A stretch of DNA of 64,000 nt. It comes from Bacteroidia bacterium. Lineage in GTDB: Bacteria; Bacteroidota; Bacteroidia; JADZBD01. The position numbers and the translations under genes are program-made. The stretch covers positions 86,956-150,955 of the forward strand of contig JAGVMA010000031.1 of the NCBI GenBank assembly GCA_020054095.1, in the 5' to 3' direction. This document shows, one piece after another, positions 47,390 through 54,969 of this stretch (position 1 is its first letter; each line of letters begins with the position of its first letter). The notes under the pieces are model-generated. The model ran no database searches, was not told where the DNA came from, and saw nothing but the letters and a program-made list of their open reading frames with translations.

Positions 47390-48757
47390 ATGCAAGAGAA
47401 AGGCCTCAATTATTTTAAACAGCCATTTATATTGGTGCTTGCAGTTGCCATTCTTTTTACCGCGTTGTCGTTTGTTAATACCAATTTTAGCGTGACAAAT
47501 TATCAAACAAAAAAAATTGATTTTTTTTCTGAAATCAAAATTCAAAAATTAGGTGTTGCGTTTCCATTGCCGCCAGTTGTTTTCACCAATTCAATAAAAG
47601 ATAGTTTGGCGGCAATTATAAAAGCAAAACAATTGTTAGCCGTAAATAATTTTGCTGCCGATTCGGCCGGAAGCATTATTCATTTTTACCGTGCGCTTGC
47701 CAACATGAAACTTACCGGTAAAAAAGTGCGCGTAGCATATTTTGGCGATTCGATGATTGAAGGCGATTTGCTTACACAAGATTTACGCTCTTCGTTTCAG
47801 AAAGGTTTTGGCGGACGCGGTGTAGGTTTTGTTCCCATCACATCTATTGTGGCAGGTTTCAGGCAAACGATTACGCACAGTTTTTCAAAAGACTGGAATG
47901 TGTTTCATCTTAACAGCGATGGCGGAACATCTGCAATGCTTGGCTTGTCAGGTTATGTGTTTGTTCCTAACGATGGTTCGTTTGTTCGTTACACAGCACC
48001 TAAAGCTTACGGAAATTTCGGGATTATAAAACTTTATTATGGTGCAGGAAATAGTTCGGCAATAATTAACGTGAATAAAGATGGCGCATCATCATCACTT
48101 AAATTAGATGGAATTGCTACCGTAAATGAATTAGTGCTTAATGAATCGGGCGCTGTTAATGCCATTACCATTTCTTTTTCCGGAGCAAGTGCTGTTAAAA
48201 TTTACGGAGCAAGTTTCGAGAGTGGGGCAGGTGTGTATGTAGATAATTATTCGTTCAGAGGAAATTCAGGATTGCCAATGACAAAAATTCCTTACAGCGT
48301 TATGCAAGGTTTTAACAATAAAATGCAATACGATTTAATTGTATTGCATTACGGACTAAATGTGGTTGGCCACAATGTTAAATCTTATCAGTGGTATAAA
48401 GCAGGAATGGAAGCCATGGTAAAACATTTTAAAAATGCTTTTCCTAATGCCGGAATTTTAATTGTGAGCTTAGGCGATAAAAGTTACAGGGGCGCAGCAG
48501 GATGGGAAACCGAACCCGATGTTATAAAAGTGGTGGATGTGCAAAAACAAGTAGCGAAAGAACAAGGAGTTGCTTTCTGGAATGCTTATGAAAACATGGG
48601 CGGATATAATTCAATGAAAAAATGGGTGGAAGGGGATACAGTTTTTGCCAACAAAGATTACACACACCTTAATCACAAAGGAGCAAAAAAGATGAGCGAT
48701 ATTTTTTACAAAAAACTTATGGAAGGATATGCAGATTATGTTAAAGTTATGGAATAA
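47390..48757 (+). CDS. Membrane-anchored SGNH hydrolase
   Basis: 455 aa from MQEKGLNYFKQ; the upstream in-frame ATGs fall inside or before the -7 element. A single N-terminal membrane helix (PFILVLAVAILFTALSFV) puts the rest in the periplasm. SGNH blocks: VAYFGDSMIEGDL (nucleophile Ser), VLHYGLNVVG, and DYTHLNHKG with the C-terminal Asp/His. Such proteins near an MBOAT act as O-acetyl transfer partners (PatB/AlgJ/AlgX-like). It is followed by another SGNH gene and an MBOAT gene. Confidence 0.8.
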   Translation: MQEKGLNYFKQPFILVLAVAILFTALSFVNTNFSVTNYQTKKIDFFSEIKIQKLGVAFPLPPVVFTNSIKDSLAAIIKAKQLLAVNNFAADSAGSIIHFYRALANMKLTGKKVRVAYFGDSMIEGDLLTQDLRSSFQKGFGGRGVGFVPITSIVAGFRQTITHSFSKDWNVFHLNSDGGTSAMLGLSGYVFVPNDGSFVRYTAPKAYGNFGIIKLYYGAGNSSAIINVNKDGASSSLKLDGIATVNELVLNESGAVNAITISFSGASAVKIYGASFESGAGVYVDNYSFRGNSGLPMTKIPYSVMQGFNNKMQYDLIVLHYGLNVVGHNVKSYQWYKAGMEAMVKHFKNAFPNAGILIVSLGDKSYRGAAGWETEPDVIKVVDVQKQVAKEQGVAFWNAYENMGGYNSMKKWVEGDTVFANKDYTHLNHKGAKKMSDIFYKKLMEGYADYVKVME

Positions 48758-50045
48758 GAAATACAATGCGTTGTGCAAAGCAAAACAGTTTTTGTGTTTA
48801 GCACTATTGCTATGTGCTTTTAAAGTGAACGCGCAGCAAGTAGTTGATTTTAGTATTGATACTGCACTAAAAAAATACACATTTATAAAACCCGATTCAG
48901 CTTCGTTTTTTAACGACAGTATAGCACTTGCAAGTTTTTACGAAAAACTTTATAAGCTTCACACTTCAATGGAAGGCAATGTGAGCGTGTTACACATTGG
49001 CGATTCGCATATTCAGGCCGACCACTTTTCGGGAGTAATGCGCCAGCATTTGCAACTTGATTTTGGAAATGCCGGCCGCGGTTTTATTTTTCCTTACAAA
49101 CTTGCTAAATCGAACGAGCCAAGCAGTTATAAAACGCAAAGCAATGTTACGTGGGAATACAAGCGTTGTGTTTTTGTTGATAAGCCCATGCCAATAGGCA
49201 TTGGCGGGTACACTATTCAATCTAATGATACGGCATCAGCTATTATATTGGATGTAAAGAATCAGGATAAACTGGATTATGGTTTTACCAAATTAGTTTT
49301 GTTTCATGCTAAAACAAATTCAAATTTCGATTTAACGGTGAGCGATACAGCGGGTAAAAACATTGGCTATGTTAATGTGCTTACGAAAGCGGAAACTCCT
49401 TACACCAGTGTTTTAAATTTCGCATCGCCACAAAACAAAATTATTATCAAAGCTTGTCCGCGCGATAGTAATCAAAAATCAACACAGCTATATGGCATGT
49501 ATGCCGAAAACGGAAAGCCCGGAATTATTTATAACATGATAGGCGTTAATGGCGCTGAATATTGGCATTACAATAGTGCCGCCTATTTTCACGAGCAGGT
49601 AAAATTTTTAAAACCCGATTTGGTAATTATTTCATTAGGCACTAATGAAGGCTTTAACTACAAAGCATTTAACAAACAAAAATTTTATGCCCATATTGAT
49701 TCGATGGTAAAGGCAATTAAAAAGAACAACCCGCAGGCGTGTATTTTACTCACCACGCCCGGTGATTCTTTTAAACGTGCCGGACGAAAGGGCAGAGTTA
49801 AAAACCCAACCATTATTGAAGTGCGCAATACAATAATTGAATATGCTCAAAAAAATAATTTGGCTTGGTGGGATTGGTTCACCGCTTGTGGTGGTTTTGG
49901 TGCTATGGCAAAATGGAAAGCAGCAGGCATGGCCGATGCTTACCGAGTACATTACAGCAAAAAGGGCTACGAAATACAAGGCGAGTTAATGTACCGTGCA
50001 ATGATGGAAGGTTATAGTAAATACGTGAAAAACAATTTGAAATAA
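48729..50045 (+). CDS. Periplasmic SGNH hydrolase
   Basis: 438 aa (an alternative ATG at 48738 gives 435 aa). The signal peptide FLCLALLLCAFKVNAQ is followed by the SGNH blocks VSVLHIGDSHIQADHF (Ser in GDS), VIISLGTNEGFNY (Asn) and VHYSKKGYEI (His). It overlaps the preceding gene by 29 bp, or 20 with the later start, and precedes the MBOAT gene by 4 bp, so translation is coupled. It is the second SGNH partner in an acyl-transfer module. Confidence 0.8.
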   Translation: MQIMLKLWNKKYNALCKAKQFLCLALLLCAFKVNAQQVVDFSIDTALKKYTFIKPDSASFFNDSIALASFYEKLYKLHTSMEGNVSVLHIGDSHIQADHFSGVMRQHLQLDFGNAGRGFIFPYKLAKSNEPSSYKTQSNVTWEYKRCVFVDKPMPIGIGGYTIQSNDTASAIILDVKNQDKLDYGFTKLVLFHAKTNSNFDLTVSDTAGKNIGYVNVLTKAETPYTSVLNFASPQNKIIIKACPRDSNQKSTQLYGMYAENGKPGIIYNMIGVNGAEYWHYNSAAYFHEQVKFLKPDLVIISLGTNEGFNYKAFNKQKFYAHIDSMVKAIKKNNPQACILLTTPGDSFKRAGRKGRVKNPTIIEVRNTIIEYAQKNNLAWWDWFTACGGFGAMAKWKAAGMADAYRVHYSKKGYEIQGELMYRAMMEGYSKYVKNNLK

Positions 50046-50049
50046 AGCC

Positions 50050-51501
50050 GTGTTCGATTTAGAAAAAATTCAGGAGCAGCTTTTATTTAACCCCGATAAC
50101 AGATTACTGTTTAACAGTTCTTTTTTTCTGTTTTACTTTTTATTTGTACTAGCCATCTATCAGTTGCTTTATAAGCATAAAGTTTCGAGGGTATTGTTTT
50201 TTACACTTTGTTCACTCTACTTTTTTTACAAAGCATGTGGCTGGTACGTTTCGTTTATTGTAATTGCCGCTGTTATTGATTTTAATCTTAGCAATGCTAT
50301 TTATAAGTTAAATGATAAGTACAAAAAGAAACTGCTTTTGATTTTTAGCGTACTCATTAATTTAAGCTTACTCGCCTTTTTTAAATACACCGATTTTTTT
50401 ATTGAGATAATTAACGATTTAAAACTCGGCAACATTCAGCCGCTAAATTTAGTGGTGCCTATTGGTATTTCGTTTTACACGTTCGAGAATTTAAGTTATA
50501 CGGTGGATGTGTATCGCGGAAAGTTTAAACCCGTGAGCAGTTTTTTAGATTACTGTTTCTTCCTTTCGTTTTTTCCAAAACTTGTAATGGGGCCTATTGT
50601 TCGTGCTGCCGATTTTGTTCCGCAAATCCGGCAAGACATACACATATCGGCTGCCGATGTTAGCAAAGGACTTTATTTAATAATGGCCGGCTTGTTTAAA
50701 AAAGTAGTTATCTCTGATTATATCAATGTAAATTTTGTTCAATATGTTTTTGATGATCCATCGCGGCACACGGGTGCTGAATGTTTGTTTGCCGTGTACG
50801 CTTATGCAATGGTTATCTATTGCGATTTTTCCGGCTATTCCGATATGGCAATAGGCATGGGCAAATGGATGGGCTTTGATATCAATATTAATTTCGATTC
50901 GCCTTACCAATCAAAAAACATAACCGAGTTTTGGCGCAGGTGGCACATTTCGCTTTCATCGTGGTTAAAAGATTATTTATACATCGCATTAGGCGGCAAC
51001 CGAAAAGGCAATGTGCGCACATATATAAACTTGCTAATAACAATGCTACTGGGCGGATTGTGGCACGGAGCAAGTTTTAATTTTATTATTTGGGGCGGCC
51101 TTCACGGCTTGGCATTAGCAGCACACAAGATGATTGCTCAGGCAAAATTTAAAATGCCATCGTGGTTATCGTTAATTATTACGTTTCACTTTGTATGCTT
51201 TTGCTGGATATTTTTTAAGTCAAAATCGTTCGATACAAGTTCGGCAATCATTAGCCAGATATTTACCAATTTTAATGCAGCATCGCTAATGCCATTATTT
51301 GCAGCTTACAGCACGGTTATGGTTATAATGGCAATTGGTTATTTGCTGCACGCTATTCCTAAATCGGGCGAAAATAAATTTGAAGATTTACTCACACGCA
51401 GTCCGTTGGCAATAAAAATGGTGGTACTTAGCTTATTAATTTGGGTAGTTATTCAAATTAAACAAGCCGAGCCGGTTATGCCTATTTATTTGCAATTTTA
51501 A
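50050..51501 (+). CDS. MBOAT-family O-acyltransferase (AlgI-like)
   Basis: 483 aa with a GTG start and about ten membrane segments. The conserved blocks VVPIGISFYTFENLSYTVD, FPKLVMGPIVRAADFVPQ, DFSGYSDMAIGMGKWMG, FWRRWHISLSSWLKDY and the catalytic His in GGLWHGASFNFIIWGGLHG are all present. It carries acetyl (or acyl) groups across the membrane for transfer by the two adjacent SGNH proteins to a surface polysaccharide or cell-wall glycan. The acceptor is unknown. The stop shares TTAA with the convergent gene. Confidence 0.93.
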   Translation: MFDLEKIQEQLLFNPDNRLLFNSSFFLFYFLFVLAIYQLLYKHKVSRVLFFTLCSLYFFYKACGWYVSFIVIAAVIDFNLSNAIYKLNDKYKKKLLLIFSVLINLSLLAFFKYTDFFIEIINDLKLGNIQPLNLVVPIGISFYTFENLSYTVDVYRGKFKPVSSFLDYCFFLSFFPKLVMGPIVRAADFVPQIRQDIHISAADVSKGLYLIMAGLFKKVVISDYINVNFVQYVFDDPSRHTGAECLFAVYAYAMVIYCDFSGYSDMAIGMGKWMGFDININFDSPYQSKNITEFWRRWHISLSSWLKDYLYIALGGNRKGNVRTYINLLITMLLGGLWHGASFNFIIWGGLHGLALAAHKMIAQAKFKMPSWLSLIITFHFVCFCWIFFKSKSFDTSSAIISQIFTNFNAASLMPLFAAYSTVMVIMAIGYLLHAIPKSGENKFEDLLTRSPLAIKMVVLSLLIWVVIQIKQAEPVMPIYLQF

Positions 51502-51791
51502 CTTCCGGCAAACGGAGTTCCGAAAACGCCCACCGCAAGTTCGGCCCATATTAAAAACAGTGTACCCAAAATAGTGAGGCAAATAATAGTACGCAAGTTC
51601 CTTTTTTTAATAGTTCGTAATACCAGCTCACATATTATACCGGTGCCGAATAATAAAATAGCTGCCACCATAAAATCATATACCGACCAATTTACCTCAT
51701 CGCTAAATTGCATGGTTATGAGCGGCACAGTTAATAAGGTAGAAATGCCGAGTATAATTAATACAAATCGTTTGTTGTTTTTTTCAGCCAT
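51498..51791 (-). CDS. Small three-helix membrane protein
   Basis: 97 aa with three hydrophobic segments (RFVLIILGISTLLTVPLI; YDFMVAAILLFGTGIICEL; RTIICLTILGTLFLIWAEL). It resembles small, conserved Bacteroidota inner-membrane proteins of unknown role. It starts 7 bp downstream of the DUF4256 gene and overlaps the MBOAT gene by 4 bp at the 3' ends. Confidence 0.65.
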   Translation of the reverse strand: MAEKNNKRFVLIILGISTLLTVPLITMQFSDEVNWSVYDFMVAAILLFGTGIICELVLRTIKKRNLRTIICLTILGTLFLIWAELAVGVFGTPFAGS

Positions 51792-51798
51792 TTGTTTT

Positions 51799-52356
51799 CT
51801 AAACTTTTAATGCACCTCTAAATCCTCTTGAACCATAATACGATTGTGCTCCGTTATGATAAACAAACACGCGGCCAAAACGCCAATCGCCAAAAATAGA
51901 ACCACCTAATTTTCTTATATCGGCAGGCGTGTTTAACCAGCTCGATGTTTTAGTATCATAATTTCCTGTGCTTTGCAGTTCGCGATATTCCTCTTCCGTT
52001 AAAATTGTTATGCCCATTGCATTTGCCAAATCCATGGCACTGCCTTTGGGTTTGTGTTCTTTGCGTGCGTTTAGTGCTTCCTTATCGTAACACAAGCTAA
52101 GTCGCCCTTTGGGTGTTTCAGGTGAGCAATCATAAAACAAAAATTCGTTTTTCTTCTTATCGTAAGCTACCACATCGGGCTCGCCACCTGTTTTTTCCAT
52201 TTCGCTCAGCGACCATAATTTTTCATCGCTTGTTGCTAATTTCCTTTCCACAGCTGCCCATTCAATGCTTTTGTGGCGTTGCTTGTTTTTTTCAAAGCGC
52301 GTTTTTAATACAGTTAGTATTTCTTCTTTTTGCTTTGCCAATAATTGCTTTTTCAT
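51799..52356 (-). CDS. DUF4256 domain protein
   Basis: 185 aa. The blocks EKTGGEPDVVAYDKKKNEF, FYDCSPETPKGRLSLCYD, RKEHKPKGSAMDLANAMG and GSIFGDWRFGRVFVYHNGA are characteristic of DUF4256. Soluble and cytoplasmic; function unknown. It is likely co-transcribed with the membrane protein that follows. Confidence 0.85.
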   Translation of the reverse strand: MKKQLLAKQKEEILTVLKTRFEKNKQRHKSIEWAAVERKLATSDEKLWSLSEMEKTGGEPDVVAYDKKKNEFLFYDCSPETPKGRLSLCYDKEALNARKEHKPKGSAMDLANAMGITILTEEEYRELQSTGNYDTKTSSWLNTPADIRKLGGSIFGDWRFGRVFVYHNGAQSYYGSRGFRGALKV

Positions 52357-52499
52357 GGCTGTTTATTTTTACACAAAACTAATACAAACAACTTTATTTT
52401 CTTGAAAATTCACTTTCTGAAAACTATTCTAAAACAAAAACGGCATAAGTTACTGAGCTGTTTCAACCAAATTTACTATATTCTTTCATTGTATTGCCC

Positions 52500-52835
52500 T
52501 AAACCAATGAAACAATGCTCCATTGTTTCATAAGAATAGAGTAAACCAATGAAACAATGCCCCATTGTTTCATAAGAACAGAGTAAACCAATGAAACAAT
52601 GCTCCATTGTTTCATAAGAATGGAGTAAACCATTGAAACAATGCCCCATTGTTTCATAAGAATGGAGTAAACCATTGAAACAATGCCCCATTGTTTCATA
52701 AGAATAGAGTAAACCATTGAAACAATGTCCCATTGTTTCATAAGAATAGAGTAAACCAATGAAACAATGCCCCATTGTTTCATAGTATTGCCTTAAAACA
52801 ATGAAACAATACTCCATTGTTTCATTGGGTTATGC
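52500..52835. repeat. Eight-copy 42-bp tandem hairpin repeat
   Basis: Units start at 52500, 52542, 52584, 52626, 52668, 52710, 52752 and 52794 (last diverges after about 52825). Each unit contains ATGAAACAAT-GCCCC-ATTGTTTCAT, a 10-bp stem with a 5-nt loop (9 bp in units 4-6, where the first base changes), then a conserved linker AAGAATAGAG. Loops vary (GCTCC, GCCCC, GTCCC). The unit is divisible by three, so two minus-strand frames stay open, but I see no reason to call a gene. From 52357 to 52957 nothing else is visible. Confidence 0.9.
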
Positions 52836-52957
52836 CATTCTTTTTAGTTCTAAAAATTTCGTTAATTTATATGTTAGCGGCTGCGCTGTTGTCCATCCGA
52901 ATTGATAATGTTAGGAGTTCGCACAAAAATTTGTTTGATGATTGTAATCGTGTCATG

Positions 52958-53686
52958 TTAAGAATCCATCAAATATTTTGCAAACCAATTCGGGATTTTT
53001 GTCTTGTCTATGATACTTACATCTACTCCATTTGTAATTTCAGAAATCAAAACAGCAGCACTTCCTGAGTTGTCAAAAATGAAAGCCCTACTAGTTTTCA
53101 TTACAGCGGCTTTTAGGTTTTCTAAACTCCGATAATACCTACTCTTTATCACATCGGGGGCAACAGGATGCCCGTTTAGAGCTACTCTATTACTTACACG
53201 ACTTAGATTAATCTCTGGGTCTTCTGTTGCTATGAAATATAAATAAACTCGGTAGCCACTATCCATTGCTTCCTGAAGAAAATCAATTTTGCTTTTATGG
53301 CTCATTACAGTTTCATAGGTAAACGATAGATTATTTTTCAAAACTTCCTGTCTAAGAAATTCAGCTATGTCAGCAGCAAGATATGAGTCAACGGGAATAG
53401 AGATATTCAATGCGTTGTCCCGAACAAATAGCTTTTGCCATAAGTCGGGTTCCCCTCTTTTAACAGGTGAAAAGATACTCAAACGAAAAAACTCACGAAA
53501 TTTTTCCTCATCAACATTCAATTGATACACATCAAACAAAAGCCCGCCTGTTTTATGTAATGATTGTTCAATATCATCAGCATTGATGTAAACACCAAAT
53601 GGTATTTCAGATTGTAGTCCTTTAATAATTGTTGTTTTGCCCGAACCATTTGGGCCCGCAAATACTCTCATTCTTTTTGCAGGCAT
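52958..53686 (-). CDS. Zeta-toxin-like P-loop kinase (COG4185 type)
   Basis: 242 aa. Walker A GPNGSGKTTIIKGL at the N-terminus, INADDIEQSL (the Asp of the zeta fold), FTYETVMSHKSKIDFL (Thr/Ser-Glu substrate block) and RVALNGHPVAPDVIKSRYY/RSLENL, the basic motif of zeta-like kinases. Zeta toxins phosphorylate UDP-sugars; family members without an epsilon antitoxin have unproven roles. Its ATG follows the glycine-zipper stop by 1 bp, so the two form one unit, with a 42-bp hairpin array downstream. Confidence 0.75.
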   Translation of the reverse strand: MPAKRMRVFAGPNGSGKTTIIKGLQSEIPFGVYINADDIEQSLHKTGGLLFDVYQLNVDEEKFREFFRLSIFSPVKRGEPDLWQKLFVRDNALNISIPVDSYLAADIAEFLRQEVLKNNLSFTYETVMSHKSKIDFLQEAMDSGYRVYLYFIATEDPEINLSRVSNRVALNGHPVAPDVIKSRYYRSLENLKAAVMKTSRAFIFDNSGSAAVLISEITNGVDVSIIDKTKIPNWFAKYLMDS

Positions 53687-53687
53687 C

Positions 53688-53984
53688 CTATTTCAGTTTA
53701 AAATGGTCGTGGAGAGGAACATTTGGTTTTGGAATGTCCTTAATAAATCGCTTCACACCACCAGGTTGTATTTCATAAAGTTTCCCATCTTCTTCAACAT
53801 AAACACCAAGATTAGTTTTTTGTGCATGCTCATTCGCTTTGTACGTAGCTAAAATAACAGCGCCAGCAAGAGCACCGATAGTTGCCCCCTCTTCCTTGTC
53901 TTTTGAAAGCAATGCACCTAAAGCAGCACCAATTAGTCCACCAGCAATTAAAGATTGAAAAATATTTTCATCATTTTCATTCAT
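53688..53984 (-). CDS. Glycine-zipper protein paired with the zeta-like kinase
   Basis: 98 aa. A hydrophobic glycine-rich part GGLIGAALGALLSKDKEE and GATIGALAGAVILATYKANE (residues 15-50) is followed by a soluble tail with VYVEEDGKLYEIQPGGVKRF. Glycine-zipper proteins oligomerise in membranes. The role next to a zeta-like kinase is unknown; it could be an antitoxin, an effector or unrelated. A TACCTTTG -7 element is 4 bp before the ATG. Confidence 0.6.
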   Translation of the reverse strand: MNENDENIFQSLIAGGLIGAALGALLSKDKEEGATIGALAGAVILATYKANEHAQKTNLGVYVEEDGKLYEIQPGGVKRFIKDIPKPNVPLHDHFKLK

Positions 53985-53988
53985 AGAA

Positions 53989-53996
53989 CAAAGGTA
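53989..53996 (-). promoter_or_regulatory. -7 element of the glycine-zipper/zeta-like unit
   Basis: Minus strand reads TACCTTTG, matching TAnnTTTG, 4 bp before the ATG at 53984. No -33 TTG seen. Confidence 0.4.
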
Positions 53997-54095
53997 GGAA
54001 ATTATACTTGAGATTTAGGCTGTCATTGCTTGAAATGATAGTAAAATGACTGTTCGTTCAAAGCACAAATGTTGATGGTTGCACTGTCGCCATAG

Positions 54096-54184
54096 GGTTG
54101 TCGCTAACAACCAGTTATGCCCCAAAACCTACCAGTTATTAGAAAAATGCCGCCACTTGTTAGTTTTGGCTAACCTTTTGGGGC
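54096..54184. repeat. Nested inverted repeats in the accessory gap
   Basis: GGTTGT-CGCTA-ACAACC (54096-54112) is a 6-bp hairpin. GCCCCAAAA (54119-54127) is inverted as TTTTGGGGC (54176-54184), enclosing 48 bp with repeated CCAGTTAT-like and TTAGTTTTGG segments. No gene is visible between 53985 and 54243. Confidence 0.55.
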
Positions 54185-54243
54185 TTTCTTACGTTTAAGT
54201 AGCTAATAGGCGCAATGCCTTATTACTTATAAAAATTATAGCC

Positions 54244-54870
54244 ATGGCTAAATTTAGAATGCGTTTGCAACTTAAAAGGTTAACCGATTCCAGCTTAGAT
54301 GAATACGCCCAACAAAAGATAGAGAAACTAGCGGGCAATACTTTTTATCCGCCTTTGGCATCGTTTCCGGAATTGGCGGCAGTTATTGCAAAACAGCAGC
54401 TTTACAGCAATGCACTTGCCGAAACATTTAATGGCAATACTATTGATACCGTTTATAAAAAGAAAGAACGCACCGATTTAGAAAACCTCCTTACCACGCT
54501 CGCCATGCGCTGCAAGCATATTGCCAATGGCGATGCAGTTGTTTTTCTTTCATCGGGTTTTAATATTAGCGTGCGCCACAGCAGCGCACAGCCATTGCCA
54601 GCACCTGCAAGTTTTACATTAACCGATGGTGGCAACGAAACTGAATTAATAGCAAAATTCAGTCGTGTAATTAATAATCACGGTTACGAATTGTGGCTAT
54701 CATTAACGCCCATCATCACCGATGCATCAATAATATTAACAAGCAGCAAAACCAAGGTTTTAATAAGCGGATTAGAAAGCGGAAAAAAATATTACGCCTG
54801 GGTACGCGCCATAGGCGCTTACAATACACACGGCAACTGGAGCGATATTTCTTCCCGAATACCGCAGTAA
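54244..54870 (+). CDS. Hypothetical protein with C-terminal FN3-like domain
   Basis: 208 aa, no signal peptide. The N-terminal 110 residues are helical and basic, with a DSSLDEYAQQKIEKLAG block. The C-terminal 90 residues look like a fibronectin type III fold: PAPASFTLTDGGN, YELWLSLTPI and SGLESGKKYYAWVRAIGA followed by NWSD. I recall similar FN3-ending proteins in Bacteroidota genomes, but no function. Confidence 0.55.
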   Translation: MAKFRMRLQLKRLTDSSLDEYAQQKIEKLAGNTFYPPLASFPELAAVIAKQQLYSNALAETFNGNTIDTVYKKKERTDLENLLTTLAMRCKHIANGDAVVFLSSGFNISVRHSSAQPLPAPASFTLTDGGNETELIAKFSRVINNHGYELWLSLTPIITDASIILTSSKTKVLISGLESGKKYYAWVRAIGAYNTHGNWSDISSRIPQ

Positions 54871-54914
54871 GGATGGTACATGTTCCAACCTTTAAACGCA
54901 TAACAAGTAACCAC

Positions 54915-54945
54915 TTGTAACTTTTAACTATTAATTGTAAGTTTG
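54915..54945 (+). promoter_or_regulatory. Bacteroidota promoter of the T9SS propeller gene
   Basis: TTG (54915-54917) with 20 bp to TAAGTTTG (54938-54945), within the 19-21 bp consensus spacing; the ATG is 24 bp downstream. Confidence 0.6.
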
Positions 54946-54969
54946 TTTCAATTTTAAAAACTCCATCGT

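Noticed and set aside
52476..52817. Minus-strand coding frames of 94 and 113 aa through the 42-bp array
   Set aside because: They stay open only because the unit is 42 bp (14 codons); the repetitive 14-aa peptide has no family match and two frames are equally open.
52500..52835. CRISPR array
   Set aside because: The sequence between the palindromes is the same in nearly every unit, so there are no unique spacers, and no cas genes are nearby.
54090..54190. attC-type integron site
   Set aside because: The RYYYAAC/GTTRRRY core pair is not present in the needed order and no integrase gene is nearby.
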